Part shown: positions 26,258-36,475 of the stretch, piece by piece
How positions within the stretch are numbered: position 1 is the first letter of the stretch
How the letters are laid out: the number at the start of each line of letters is the position of its first letter
Source of the DNA: Paracoccus sp. TOH
GTDB taxonomy: Bacteria; Pseudomonadota; Alphaproteobacteria; Rhodobacterales; Rhodobacteraceae
Assembly: GCF_030388245.1 (NCBI RefSeq)
Contig: NZ_CP098360.1
Span: 850,001 to 914,000, forward strand
Direction of reading: 5' to 3'
Length of the DNA stretch: 64,000 nucleotides
Position numbers and translations under genes: made by a program
Notes under the pieces: generated by a model
Told to the model about the DNA's origin: nothing
What the model saw: only the letters and a program-made list of their open reading frames with translations
The model's database searches: none

Positions 26258-28183
26258 TCACATCGCGGACCCACCCGGGCCGAACAGGTCGATCCGGTGC
26301 GGATTGATGCGACGAAGATCGCCCCGGCGCAAGGTCAGACCGAGCCGGTCGAAGAAATCCAGGATCTGGATCGCCACCTTGCGGCCATTCTGCACCCGGT
26401 CGCGAAAGGCCGGGGCGCTGAACCAGCCATCCGGGCTGGCGGCGGAAAGGTCGCGGATGATGCCGACCATCTCGATGGTGGTGGCGCGGGCGAAGAAATG
26501 GTCATGCGCGATCTGGTCGATGCGGCCCTGCCGCGCCGCCATGCGCATCATGCGGCGCAGCTCGGTCTCGTCCAGGCCGAGTTCATGGGCGAAGTCGCGG
26601 ACGCGCGGCGGGCGGAAACGGTCCTCGCCGGCAAGCCGCGGCAGGATCCGCGCCAGGGTTGCCTCGTCTTCGTCCGAGAGGCGCGGCAGGTGGCCGGGCA
26701 GGCGGATGAAGGCACCGTCGAGCGCGATGCGTCCGGCCCCGGCCTCGGCGCGCAGGAAGGCGGCGAAGGCGTCCTTGGGCAGGCGCGGTTCCAGCTTCAG
26801 CCGCAGCCTTTCGCGGCCCAGGCCCTGCAGGTCGGCATTCTCGGCGTGAAAGGCGGCCAGCTCGGCCAGCATCGCCGCGCGCAGGGCGGCCAGCCGCTCG
26901 GGGGCCAGCGCCTGCCGGGTGCCGGCGATCACGGCCACGCCCGCGCCGGCGACGGCAGCGTCCAGACCGGCGGCGGCCAGTGCCCGGTCGCGGGCGAAGG
27001 CGTCGAGATCCACCGCCGCCGCCCCGGCCAGCGCCGCCAGCGCCCGGCCCGGATCGGGCAGCGCCATGGCGCGCAGCAGCGCCAGCCGCTCGGGCCGGGC
27101 GCGGCGGCGGGCGGGCGGGCGCAGGTCGATCAGGCTGCCGCCGCCGATGGTGCGCCGGGCCGAGGTGTCGCGCAGGATGAAGCGCTCGCCCCAGGCGGCG
27201 GCGACCGGGCGGTCGAGGACGATCTGCGCAAGGCCGGTCGCGCCGGGGGCGATGGGGCCTTCCAGCGGCACGATGCGGGCGCCGGTCTCGGCCGCGCCCA
27301 GATGCAGGCGGGCGGGAAACCAGGTGGCCAGCGGCTTCGGCTCGCTGTCGAGCACCCGCAGGTTGACGTCGATGCGCTGGGTCGGGGCGTGCAGGGCGGG
27401 GTCCAGCACCACGTCGCCGCGATGGATCGACTCGCGCGTCACGCCCTCGCCAGCCAGGTTCAGCGCGCAGCGCTGGCCGGCCAGGCCGGCGTCGGCCTTG
27501 CGGTTCTGGGCGTGGATGCCGCGCAGCCGGGCGGCCAGTCCCGAGGGGCTGACCGTCACATGGTCGCCAGCCGCGACCCGGCCGGAAAGCACGGTGCCGG
27601 TGACGACGGTGCCGGCGCCGGCCAGCGTGAAGCTGCGATCGACGGCCATGCGGAAGCGCGCCCCGGTGGCGCGGGTGGCGGTCTGCGCCTCGGCCTCGGC
27701 CAGGGCGGCGCGCAGGGCCGCGATCCCGGCGCCGGTCAGGGAGGAGACCGGAAAGACCGGCGCGCCGGCCAGGCCGGTCGGGGCCAGCAGCGCGGCGATC
27801 TCGGCGGTCAGCGCGACGATGCGGGCCGGCTCGGCCAGGTCGGCCTTGGTCAGCGCGACGATGCCGCGGGTGATGCCCAGCAGGTCGAGGATCGCCAGAT
27901 GCTCGCGCGTTTGCGGCATGATGCCGTCATCGGCGGCGACGACCAGCAGGGCAAGGTCGATGCCGCCGGCGCCGGCCAGCATGGTGTGGACGAATTTCTC
28001 GTGCCCCGGCACGTCGACGAAGCCGGTGACGCGACCGCCGCCCAGGTCGGCATAGGCGAAGCCCAGCTCGATGGTGATGCCGCGGGCCTTTTCCTCGGCC
28101 AGCCGGTCGGCATCGGTGCCGGTCAGCACCTTCACCAGCGCGGTCTTGCCGTGGTCGATATGGCCGGCGGTCCCGACGATCAT
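26258..28183 (-). CDS. selB: Selenocysteine-specific elongation factor SelB
   Basis: SelB (641 residues) is a GTPase that carries Sec-tRNA-Sec to the ribosome at UGA codons marked by a SECIS hairpin. The G-domain motifs are clear: [19 protein letters not shown] (G1), [13 protein letters not shown] (G3) and VALTKADL (G4). Beta-barrel domains follow, and the C-terminal half holds the winged helices that bind SECIS RNA. The start ATG at 28183 overlaps the selA stop by four bases, and the end is four bases from tRNA-Sec. Confidence 0.96.
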   Translation of the reverse strand: MIVGTAGHIDHGKTALVKVLTGTDADRLAEEKARGITIELGFAYADLGGGRVTGFVDVPGHEKFVHTMLAGAGGIDLALLVVAADDGIMPQTREHLAILDLLGITRGIVALTKADLAEPARIVALTAEIAALLAPTGLAGAPVFPVSSLTGAGIAALRAALAEAEAQTATRATGARFRMAVDRSFTLAGAGTVVTGTVLSGRVAAGDHVTVSPSGLAARLRGIHAQNRKADAGLAGQRCALNLAGEGVTRESIHRGDVVLDPALHAPTQRIDVNLRVLDSEPKPLATWFPARLHLGAAETGARIVPLEGPIAPGATGLAQIVLDRPVAAAWGERFILRDTSARRTIGGGSLIDLRPPARRRARPERLALLRAMALPDPGRALAALAGAAAVDLDAFARDRALAAAGLDAAVAGAGVAVIAGTRQALAPERLAALRAAMLAELAAFHAENADLQGLGRERLRLKLEPRLPKDAFAAFLRAEAGAGRIALDGAFIRLPGHLPRLSDEDEATLARILPRLAGEDRFRPPRVRDFAHELGLDETELRRMMRMAARQGRIDQIAHDHFFARATTIEMVGIIRDLSAASPDGWFSAPAFRDRVQNGRKVAIQILDFFDRLGLTLRRGDLRRINPHRIDLFGPGGSAM

Positions 28184-29514
28184 GCCAGCGCGTCGAGCAG
28201 CGCCGCGTCATCCGGCAGGCAGCGCAGGTCGAGGATCAGCGCGCCGTCATGGATGCGGCCGATGATCGGGGTCGCGAGGCCGCGCAGCCGTTCGGCCAGC
28301 GCCTCGGGCCGCGGGGTCAGGGCCAGGCCGGCGCTGGGGATGGTCTCGGTCGGCAGCGCGCCCGAGCCGATCTGGCTGGCGCAATCAATGACCGTGGCCG
28401 CGCAGCCCAGGGCCTCGGCGACGCGCGGCGCCAGCCGTTCGGCCTGGGCACGGATCTCGGCCTGCGGGCGCGACAGCAGGCGCAGCGTCGGCAGGCGCGC
28501 GGCCAGACGGTCGGGATCGCGGTAGAGGCGCAGCGTCGCCTCGGTCGCGGCAATGCGGATCTTGTCGAGGCGCAAGGCACGTTTCAGCGGGTTGCGGTTG
28601 ATCGCCGCGATGATCGCGCGCCGGCCGACGATGAAGCCGGCCTGCGGACCGCCCAGCAGCTTGTCGCCGGAAAAGGTCACCACATCGGCGCCCTCGGCCA
28701 CCGCCTCGGCCACGGTAGGCTCGGGCGCGAGACCCCAGCGGCGCAGATCGACCAATGTGCCCGAGCCCAGGTCGTTGACCATGGGCAGGCCCGCCGCATG
28801 GGCGAGGGCGGCCAGTTCGGGGGCGGACACCTCCTTGGTGAAACCCTCGATGCGGTAGTTCGAGGTGTGGACCTTCATCAGCAGCCCGGTCTCGGGGCCG
28901 ATGGCCTCGCGGTAGTCGCGGGGATGGGTGCGGTTGGTGGTGCCGACCTCGCGCAGCTTGCAGCCGGCCTGCTCCATGATCGCCGGCATCCGGAAGGCGC
29001 CGCCGATCTCGATCAGCTCGCCGCGCGACACCACGGCCTCGCGGCCGCGGGCCAGGGTGTTCAGCACGATCAGCACGGCGGCGGCGTTGTTGTTGACCAC
29101 CGTGGCGTCCTCGGCCCCGGTCAGCTCGCACAAGAGCCCGCGCAGATGGCTGTCGCGTTCACCGCGGCCGCCGCTGTCGAGGTCGAATTCCAGCGCCGCC
29201 GGGGCGCGCATGGCGATGGTGGCCGCCGCGACGGCCGCCTCGGCCAGAAGCGCCCGGCCGAGGTTGGTGTGCAGCACGGTGCCGGTCAGGTTCAGCACCG
29301 GGCGCAGCTTCGATTGCGCCTGCGCCGCCAGCCGGGCTTCGATCCCGGTCAGGATCGCCGCGTCGTCCGGCAGCGGATCGGGGCGCGCGGCGCGGATCGC
29401 GGCCAGTTCGGCCCGCAGCGCCTTCGTCACCGGCGCCCGGCCATGCGCGGCGATCAGCGCCCCGCAATCGGCCAGCAGCCGGTCCACCGAGGGCAGCGCG
29501 CGCAGGCCGCTCAT
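28180..29514 (-). CDS. selA: L-seryl-tRNA(Sec) selenium transferase
   Basis: SelA (444 residues) is a PLP enzyme that turns Ser-tRNA-Sec into Sec-tRNA-Sec using selenophosphate. [17 protein letters not shown] at the N-terminus is the tRNA-binding part, [15 protein letters not shown] is the PLP phosphate site and [18 protein letters not shown] contains the PLP Lys. The ATG at 29514 ([11 protein letters not shown]) shares one base with the fdhE stop (TGATG); a longer reading to 29556 is unlikely. SelD, which supplies selenophosphate, is not in this window. Confidence 0.95.
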   Translation of the reverse strand: MSGLRALPSVDRLLADCGALIAAHGRAPVTKALRAELAAIRAARPDPLPDDAAILTGIEARLAAQAQSKLRPVLNLTGTVLHTNLGRALLAEAAVAAATIAMRAPAALEFDLDSGGRGERDSHLRGLLCELTGAEDATVVNNNAAAVLIVLNTLARGREAVVSRGELIEIGGAFRMPAIMEQAGCKLREVGTTNRTHPRDYREAIGPETGLLMKVHTSNYRIEGFTKEVSAPELAALAHAAGLPMVNDLGSGTLVDLRRWGLAPEPTVAEAVAEGADVVTFSGDKLLGGPQAGFIVGRRAIIAAINRNPLKRALRLDKIRIAATEATLRLYRDPDRLAARLPTLRLLSRPQAEIRAQAERLAPRVAEALGCAATVIDCASQIGSGALPTETIPSAGLALTPRPEALAERLRGLATPIIGRIHDGALILDLRCLPDDAALLDALA

Positions 29515-30422
29515 CAATAGCCCGTCAGGAACGGGTTGAAACCGCCGCGCTTCCACTCGGTCTCGCGCATCATCAGATCAAGACCCAGGCTCGCCACATC
29601 GTCTGCTACAACTTCCAGGGTAGGGTTCTTGTTCTGATACAAAATCTTGACCCATTGGCCGCATTCCCGGCAGCATTCGGCCTTGACCGTCGCCTCTTCG
29701 GTCTCGACCGAGCGATAGGTGATGCCCTTGGTCGAGCCGCAGCGGGTGCATTTCACCCGCACCTCGTTCCAAAGCGTCTGGCAGGTGGCGCAGGAGCAAT
29801 AGCGCGCGCCCTCGGCGCCGATGCTTTCGGTGACGAGGCTGGCGACCGGGCGGCCGCCGCAGGCCGGGCAGGTGCCGGTACGGATCGGCACCAGCTTGTC
29901 CTCGGGCAGGACCGAGGCGGCAAGCGCCGCCACGACCTGAAGCGCGGCGGCGGCGAAAAGATGCGGCGCCACGCTGTCCTCGGGGATGGTGTCGGACAGC
30001 AGGTTCGCCATCACCCAGTCGCGATCCGCAGGCCCGGCGGCGCGCAGGGCGGAAAGCGCCGCCCGCGCCGGCTGCGGCATCTCGATCGGCTCAAGCAAGG
30101 CCGACAGCCGGTCCATCGCCTGCGCCAGCGCCGCCCGCATCTCGCGGCGGTCGAGCGGCGGCATGTGCGCGGCGCGGGCAAGCTCGACCCGCTCGGCCGC
30201 CGGCGGCGCGGGCGGCGGCAGCGTGCGCGCCAGTTCCGCCTGCGCCCGGCAGATCGCGGCCAGGAAACGCAGATAGGGCGCCAGATTGGCATAATGCCCG
30301 GCGAGGAAATCGAAACGCTCGGCACGGGTCAGAAACACCGCCTCGGGGTCCGGCAGCCGCGCCAGGGGAACCTTGGCGACGCCGCCGATCATCGAGGGGT
30401 CGGGTTTGGGACTTGCTGACAT
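29514..30422 (-). CDS. fdhE: Formate dehydrogenase accessory protein FdhE
   Basis: FdhE (302 residues) is a cytoplasmic rubredoxin-like maturation factor for respiratory formate dehydrogenase. Its C-terminal half carries four metal-binding cysteine pairs: CPACGG, CSCATC, CTRCGS and CRECGQW. The N-terminal half is helical. The gene lies between fdhI and selA, linking formate dehydrogenase assembly to selenocysteine synthesis. The ATG at 30422 begins [11 protein letters not shown]. Confidence 0.93.
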   Translation of the reverse strand: MSASPKPDPSMIGGVAKVPLARLPDPEAVFLTRAERFDFLAGHYANLAPYLRFLAAICRAQAELARTLPPPAPPAAERVELARAAHMPPLDRREMRAALAQAMDRLSALLEPIEMPQPARAALSALRAAGPADRDWVMANLLSDTIPEDSVAPHLFAAAALQVVAALAASVLPEDKLVPIRTGTCPACGGRPVASLVTESIGAEGARYCSCATCQTLWNEVRVKCTRCGSTKGITYRSVETEEATVKAECCRECGQWVKILYQNKNPTLEVVADDVASLGLDLMMRETEWKRGGFNPFLTGY

Positions 30423-30466
30423 CGCTTCCTTCGGGCCGACCGGCCACCTTTGGGCTCGTGCTTGCC

Positions 30467-31156
30467 TTACTCTGCCGGGCCGCGGTCTTCGCGTCCAGCC
30501 AGTTCACGCAGCCATTTGCGGTGATGGCGCCAGGCCCAGCCGCCGGTGACGGTGCCCTTCGTCATGGCGCGGATGGTGCCGCGGGTCCAGAACGCCGCAT
30601 AGACATGCAGGATGAAGACCAGGATGATCGCCACCGCCGCCAGCGAATGCACCAGCACCGCCCAGCGCCGCAGCGGGATCGAGACGAGATGCGGAAAATA
30701 CTCCTCCCAGATCATCACGCCCGAGACGATCAGCACCAGGATCAGCGCCGACATCGCCCAGAAAACGAATTTCTGCCCGGCATTGTATTTGCCCAGTTCG
30801 GGCAGCTTCTCCTCCTCGCCCTTCATCACCTCGCCGATATGCTCGACCCAGGTCACGTCCTCGGGACGCGGCAGGTTCAGCCGCCAGAGCTGCAAGAACA
30901 GCACCAGGAAGCTGAAGAACAGCAGCACGCCGACGAAGGGATGCAGCCAGCGCGTGGCCTGGCCGCCGCCGAACAGCGCCGTCAGCCCGTAAAGCGAGGG
31001 GTGGAACAGCGCCATCCCCGAGACCAGCAGCACGATCAGGCTGGCCGCGGTCAGCCAGTGGTTCGCGCGGGTGAAGCCGCGATAGCGGCTGACCGTCACC
31101 GGCGCCCTGGTTTCGATATGATCGCCCGGTTGCGAATAGAAACGCTTTTCCATCAC
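30467..31156 (-). CDS. fdhI: Formate dehydrogenase gamma subunit, cytochrome b556
   Basis: A 229-residue membrane di-heme cytochrome b that passes electrons from the periplasmic alpha-beta module to quinone. Four hydrophobic segments are visible, with His residues in [30 protein letters not shown] and [21 protein letters not shown] acting as likely heme ligands. The ATG at 31156 overlaps the fdhB stop by four bases. The symbol follows FdoI/FdnI homology. Confidence 0.92.
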   Translation of the reverse strand: MMEKRFYSQPGDHIETRAPVTVSRYRGFTRANHWLTAASLIVLLVSGMALFHPSLYGLTALFGGGQATRWLHPFVGVLLFFSFLVLFLQLWRLNLPRPEDVTWVEHIGEVMKGEEEKLPELGKYNAGQKFVFWAMSALILVLIVSGVMIWEEYFPHLVSIPLRRWAVLVHSLAAVAIILVFILHVYAAFWTRGTIRAMTKGTVTGGWAWRHHRKWLRELAGREDRGPAE

Positions 31157-32145
31157 ACCCTCTCGGTCCCGGCGGGGGGATTGCTGTGATCGACCAGTTC
31201 CTCGGCCTCGCGCTCGTCCTGCGGCGACACCTGGTTGGCGCGGGTCAGAAGCCCGTGCAGGACCGAGCCGACGGCCGCCACGCCGATGGCAGCCAGGCCG
31301 ACGGTCTTGGTCACGCCCTTCCAGCCGCGCACCACCGGCGAGATCTGCGGATCCTCGGGCAGGTCGGAATAAAGCGAGGGCTGGTCGGCATGATGCAGCA
31401 CATAGAAGACATGCGCGCCGCCGACGCCCTGCGGGTCGTAGATGCCGGCCTTGTCATAGCCGCGCGACTTCAGATCCTCGACCCGGGCCTCGGCATGGGT
31501 CAGCATGTCCTCCTTGGTGCCGAAGACGATGGCCTGGGTCGGGCAGGCCTTGGCGCAGGCCGGGCCCTGTCCCACCGCCACCCGGTCCGAGCAGAGCGTG
31601 CATTTGTAGCTGCGATGATCGGTCTTGCTGATCCGGGGGATGTTGAAGGGGCAGCCGGTGATGCAATAGCCGCAGCCGATGCAGTTCTCGTGGATGAAAT
31701 CCACGATGCCGTTGGAATATTGCACGATGGCGCCGGGGGCCGGGCAGGCCTTGAGACAGCCCGGATCGGCGCAATGCATGCAGCCGTCCTTGCGGATCAG
31801 CCATTCGAATTCGCCGCTTTCCGGGTTCTCGTATTCCGAGAACCGCATCAGCGTGAACATCTCGGGCGTCAGGTCGTGCGGGTTTTCATAGACGCCGGTG
31901 TTGTAGCCGATCTCGGGTTCGGTGTCGTTCCATTCGGCGCAGGCCGCCTGACAGGCCTTGCAGCCGATGCATTTCGACACGTCGATCAGCTTGGCCACCG
32001 GCGTCAGCTCGCGCTCGGGCGGCGGCAGATCGGGCATGGCCGAGGCGCGGACCACGTCGCCCGGCCCCAGATTGGCCTTCATCGGCTGCACCGGCGGGTT
32101 CGAGACCGCGGTGCGCGGACTGTCGAGGTTGGGGTCCATCGTCAT
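31153..32145 (-). CDS. fdhB: Formate dehydrogenase beta (iron-sulfur) subunit
   Basis: A 330-residue ferredoxin-type subunit with four [4Fe-4S] cysteine groups: [36 protein letters not shown] and CTLCSDR...CAKACP. A single C-terminal hydrophobic helix (about residues 275-300, [19 protein letters not shown]) anchors it in the membrane, as in FdnH/FdoH. It links the catalytic alpha subunit to the cytochrome b. Its ATG overlaps the fdhA stop (ATGA). Confidence 0.94.
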   Translation of the reverse strand: MTMDPNLDSPRTAVSNPPVQPMKANLGPGDVVRASAMPDLPPPERELTPVAKLIDVSKCIGCKACQAACAEWNDTEPEIGYNTGVYENPHDLTPEMFTLMRFSEYENPESGEFEWLIRKDGCMHCADPGCLKACPAPGAIVQYSNGIVDFIHENCIGCGYCITGCPFNIPRISKTDHRSYKCTLCSDRVAVGQGPACAKACPTQAIVFGTKEDMLTHAEARVEDLKSRGYDKAGIYDPQGVGGAHVFYVLHHADQPSLYSDLPEDPQISPVVRGWKGVTKTVGLAAIGVAAVGSVLHGLLTRANQVSPQDEREAEELVDHSNPPAGTERV

Positions 32146-35100
32146 GACACGGCCTCCCCTTCAGCGGGTTCGATATTGACGAGGAACGCCTTGAACTCGG
32201 GCGTCTGTATATTGGCGTCGCCGACGAAAGGCGTCAGGCTGTTCGGCCCGAAGCCCTTGCGCGCCGCGCCGGTGAAGCCCCAGTGCAGCGGAATCCCGAC
32301 GATATGCACGGTCTTGCCGTCGCAGGTCAGCGGCCGGATGCGTTTCGTCACCACGGCCTTGGCCCAGACCTCGCCGCGGTTCGACCAGACCCGCACCTGC
32401 CCGCCGCGGGCGATGCCCTTCTCGGCCGCCAGTTCCTCGCTGATCTCGACGAAGAATTCCGGCTGCAGCGCCGCGTTGATGCGGTTGTGCTTGGTCCAGA
32501 AGTGGAAATGCTCGGTCAGTCGGTAGGAGGTGGCGACGAAGGGAAAGGCGTCGCTGGTGCCGAGTTGCTTCAGATCCTCCTCGAAGATCCGCGCCGCCGG
32601 GTTGCCCAGCAGCTCGGGGTTCAGCGGATTGGCCACCGGGCTCTCGAAGGGTTCCATATGGGTCGGGAACGGCCCGTCCACCATCAGCTTGCGCACGAAC
32701 AGCCGGCCGGTGCCCTCGTTGGTCATGATGAAGGGCATCACCTCCTCGGGCCGGGCGGTCGGGGCGATGTCGGGCACGTCGTAGCCCGTCCATTTCTCGC
32801 CGTTCCATTCGATCAGCTTGCGGGCGGGATCCCAGGGCTTGCCGGACAGGTCCGCCGAGGCGCGGTTGTAGAGGATGCGCCGGTTCGCCGGCCAGGAAAA
32901 GGACCAGTTCAGGAACGTGCCGGCATCGTCGGGGTCGGAATTGTCCCGCCGGGCCATCATGTTGCCGTCCTGGGTCCAGGAGCCGGTGAAGATCCAGCAA
33001 CCCGACACGGTGGTGCCGTCGTCGCGCATCACGCCGAAATTCGGCAGCAGCTCGCCGGCCCGGACCAACAGCTTGCCGGGATCCTTGGGATCGTAGAGAT
33101 CGGCCAGCGCCCGGCCGTTCATCTCCTGCGCCAGTTCCTGGGCGCTGGGTTCATTGGGATCCTTGTAGTCCCAGCTGAGATTGACGATCGGGTCGGGGAA
33201 GGGCCCGCCCTCGGTCCGGTAAAGCTCGCGCACCCGCTGGAACAGGTTGCCCATGATCCAGGTGTCCTGCCGCGCCTGGCCCGGCGGGGTCGCGCCCGCC
33301 CAGTGCCATTGCAGCCAGCGGCCCGAGTTGATCGTCGCGCCCTCGTCCTCGGCGAAGCAGGTGGTGGGAAGCTCGATCACCTCGGTCTGGATCGAGGCCG
33401 GGTCCACGTCGTTGTAGATGCCATGATCCTGCCAGAAGGCGGCCGTCTCGGTCTGCAGCGGGTCCATGACCACCAGCAGCTTCAGCCGGGACAGCGCCCG
33501 CGTGACCTTGGCCCGGTTGGGAAAGGACAGCATCGGGTTGAAGCCCTGGCAGAAATAGAGGTTCACCTCTCCCTTGGCCATCATGTCGAACATGCGCAGG
33601 ATGTCGTAGCTCGGCACGTCCAGCTTGGGCAGGTAGTCATAGGCCCAGTCGTTTCCGGCCGTGGCGGCATCGCCCCACATCGCCTTCTGGAACGAGACCA
33701 TGAACTTGCGGTAGTTCTGCCAGTAGCTGGTCTGGCCCGGCCGCAGCGGCGCATTGCCCTTGGTGGACATATAGGTCTCGAAATCGACCTCGCTGTCGCG
33801 GGGGATGCTCAGATAGCCGGGGATCAGGTTCGACATCAGGCCGATATCGGTCAGGCCCTGGATGTTGGAATGCCCGCGCAGCGCGTTCACCCCGCCACCG
33901 CGCATGCCGATATTGCCCAGGATCAGCTGCAGCATCGCCATGCCGCGGATGTTCTGCGCACCCTTGGCGTGCTGGGTCCAGCCCAGGGCATACATCGAGG
34001 TCATGACCCGGTCCGGCGCCGAGCATTCGCCGATCGCCTGGCAGATGTGCAGGAAGCGGTCGCGGGGCGTGCCGGTCACGCGTTCGACGAATTCGGGGGT
34101 GTAGACCTCGACATGCGCCTTGAGCAGGTTCCAGACGCAGCGCGGATCCTGCAGGGTCGGGTCCACCTTGGCGAACCCGTCATCGCCCAGCTGGTATTCC
34201 CATTCGCTCATGTCATAGGCGCGCTTGTCGGCGTCATAGCCGTTGAACAGGCCCTCGCTCCAGCCATAGCCGTCCTTCACCAGGAAGGCGGCGTTGGTGT
34301 AGTGGCGGACATAGTCCCATTGCACCTTGTCGTTCTCGATGCACCAGCGGATCACGCCCATCAGGAAGGCGATGTCGGTGCCGGGGCGGATCGGGGCATA
34401 GTAATCCGCCACGCTGGCCGTGCGGGTGAAGCGCGGATCGACCACGATCAGCCGGGCGCCGCGCGTGGCCTTGGCCTCGGTCACCCATTTGAAGCCGCAG
34501 GGATGCGCCTCGGCCGCGTTCCCGCCCATGACGATCACGAGGTCGGTATTCTTGATGTCGGTCCAGGCGTTGGTCATCGCGCCACGGCCAAATGTCGGGC
34601 CCAAACTGGACACCGTGGGGCCGTGTCAGACGCGTGCCTGGTTGTCGAATCCGACGATGCCCAGCGAACGGACGACCTTGTAGGTGACCCAGGCCGTTTC
34701 GTTGGTGCTGCCCGAGGCGGCCAGGAAGCCGGTGGTGGTCCAGCGGTTGACGGTCTGGCCCTCGGCATTCCGTTCGATGAAGTTCGCGTCGCGGTCATCC
34801 TTGATGGCGCGGGCGATCTTGTCGAAGGCCTCGTCCCAGCTGATGTCCTGCCAGTCGCTGCCGCCGGGGGCGCGATAACGCGGCTTGGTGGCGCGGGTCT
34901 CGGAGCGGACGAAATCCTTCAGCGCCGACCCCTTGGGGCAAAGCGTGCCGCGGTTGGTCGGATGATCCGCATCGCCTTCGATATGGATCAGCTCGGCCTT
35001 TTCGCCGGCCTTCAGATCCCCCTTGGAATACATGATGATGCCGCAGGCGACCGAGCAATAGGTGCAGATGTTGCGCGTCTCGGTGGTCGAGGCCAGCTTG

Positions 35101-35225
35101 AAGGCGCGCACATGCGCCTGTTCCGCCGCCTCTGCTTCGCCGAAGCCCATGGCCCCCAGCGATGTCGCCGCGACACCCGCACCCGCCAGTTTCAGGAAAC
35201 CGCGGCGTGAGAGGTCGATATTCAT
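32142..35225 (-). CDS. fdhA: Formate dehydrogenase alpha subunit, selenocysteine-containing (UGA at codon 200)
   Basis: The full gene is 1,027 codons if the in-frame TGA at 34626-34628 is read as selenocysteine 200. The N-terminus has a Tat signal ([12 protein letters not shown]) for export with cofactor, then a [4Fe-4S] motif CTYCSVACG and CPKG. Directly after Sec comes [19 protein letters not shown], the normal continuation of FdnG/FdoG. Later parts match a bis-MGD molybdopterin oxidoreductase. It oxidises formate in the periplasm and feeds quinone through FdhB and FdhI. A two-gene or frameshift reading is rejected because tRNA-Sec, selA and selB are encoded alongside. Confidence 0.95.
34593..34628 (-). 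promoter_or_regulatory. Bacterial SECIS element just after the UGA of fdhA
   Basis: Immediately after the UGA, the minus strand offers a short stem GGCCC/GGGCC around a 15-base loop, beginning CAC GGC CCC as in E. coli fdnG. A longer outer pairing, CACGGCC with GGCCGTG, is also possible. Bacterial SECIS hairpins lie in this position within the coding sequence and recruit SelB. The position is clear, the exact fold is inferred by eye. Confidence 0.55.
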
Positions 35226-35302
35226 CGGTGCCCCCTTTTGCCTGTCGAAGAGATAGGTACAGGGTCAGGATCACCCGGTATGGTAGACATGTCAAGCATT
35301 GC

Positions 35303-35336
35303 AAAGAAAAGGGCGGGCCTTTCGACCCGCCCGTTT
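35303..35336 (-). terminator. Rho-independent terminator after gbcB
   Basis: On the minus strand GGGCGGG (35326-35332 complement) pairs with CCCGCCC (35311-35317 complement) around an eight-base loop, followed by TTTTCTTT. It lies about 65 bases after the reductase stop codon and about 80 before the fdhA start, so it would separate the oxygenase operon from the formate dehydrogenase operon. Confidence 0.82.
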
Positions 35337-35398
35337 TCCCCTGAAAAACAAGGGATTTCTGTCAGGCTTGCGCCTTGGTCTGCGTCTTGGCCGAGGAC

Positions 35399-36475
35399 TC
35401 AGACCTCGACCGAGACGGCGCCGATCGGATGCGAGCAGCAGGCCAGGATATAGCCGTCCTCGATATCCTCGTCGGTGATGCCGCCGTTATGGACCATGTG
35501 CACCTCGCCGGCGGTCTTCCTGACCTTGCAGGTGCCGCACAGGCCGAAGGTGCAGCCCGAGGGGATGTTCAGCCCGTTGGCCTTGGCCACCGCCAGCACG
35601 GTATCGGTCTCGTGGCATTTCGCCACAACGCCCGAGCTTTCGAAGGTGATCTGCGCGGCGCTGTCCTCGTCGGGAATGACGTCCTCCAGCACCGGGGCCT
35701 CGGCCTCGTTGCGGATCGGGGCGCCGAAACTTTCCTGATGGTAATGCTCCATGTCGAAGCCGAGCGCGATCAGCATGTCGCGCACCGCCTGCATGAAGGG
35801 CTCGGGCCCGCAGCAGAACACCTCGCGCTCCAGATAATCCGGGGCCATCAGGCCCAGCATGATCTGGTTCAGCCGGCCGTGATAACCGTGCCAGGTGCGG
35901 AACGGGTCGGATTCCTCGATCGTGAAACGCAGTTGCAGGCCCGGCACCCGGTCGGCCATGCCCTCCAGCCGCTGGCGGAAGATGATGTCGCTGGGGCTGC
36001 GGGCGGCATGGACGAAGACGATGTCCGGCATTTCGCCCGAATCCCAGGCCCAGGTGGTCATCGACATCACCGGGGTGATGCCCGAGCCGGCCGAGATGAA
36101 CAGGTATTTCGGCGCCTCGTGCCGCACGAAGGAGAAGATCCCCGCCGGCCCGAACGCCTTGAGCCGCATGCCCGGCCGCAGGTGGTCGATCATCCAGCGC
36201 CCGCCGACGCTGCCCGGCTGCGCCTTGACCGTGACCGAGATCGACAGCGGCCGCGACGGGCTGGAGCTGATGGTGTAGGTGCGCTGCACGTTGCCGCCGG
36301 GCACCGGCAGGTCGAGCGTGACGAACTGCCCCGGCTGATAATCGAACCAGGATCCGGAGGGCGCGCGAAAGGTGAAGGTGGCGGTGTCCGATGTCTCGGG
36401 CACCACCATCACGCATTCCAGCGGCTCGTCATCCTTCCACGGCTTGTCGCCGAATGCCTTGACCAGGACCGCCAT
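35399..36475 (-). CDS. gbcB: Ferredoxin-NAD(P)H reductase component of a Rieske oxygenase (GbcB-like)
   Basis: A 358-residue protein with an FAD-binding domain (QRTYTISSSPSRPLSISV), an NAD domain (SAGSGITPVMSM and FCCGPEPFMQAV) and a C-terminal plant-type [2Fe-2S] ferredoxin with CTFGLCGTCK and a later CCSH cysteine. It hands electrons to the Rieske oxygenase encoded just upstream; the two genes share one base (TAATG). The GbcB name is taken from glycine-betaine demethylase by pairing and overall architecture; carnitine or proline-betaine monooxygenase reductases look similar. Confidence 0.75.
   Translation of the reverse strand: MAVLVKAFGDKPWKDDEPLECVMVVPETSDTATFTFRAPSGSWFDYQPGQFVTLDLPVPGGNVQRTYTISSSPSRPLSISVTVKAQPGSVGGRWMIDHLRPGMRLKAFGPAGIFSFVRHEAPKYLFISAGSGITPVMSMTTWAWDSGEMPDIVFVHAARSPSDIIFRQRLEGMADRVPGLQLRFTIEESDPFRTWHGYHGRLNQIMLGLMAPDYLEREVFCCGPEPFMQAVRDMLIALGFDMEHYHQESFGAPIRNEAEAPVLEDVIPDEDSAAQITFESSGVVAKCHETDTVLAVAKANGLNIPSGCTFGLCGTCKVRKTAGEVHMVHNGGITDEDIEDGYILACCSHPIGAVSVEV

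Noticed and set aside
32142..34613. fdhA as two genes or a frameshifted pseudogene
   Set aside because: The TGA lies exactly at the Sec position of formate dehydrogenases, both halves are intact, and tRNA-Sec, selA and selB are alongside.
35353..35398. Possible short coding tail after the gbcB stop (reads SSAKTQTKAQA in a shifted frame)
   Set aside because: GbcB has a normal ferredoxin end without it, and a terminator follows; there is no evidence for a frameshift.
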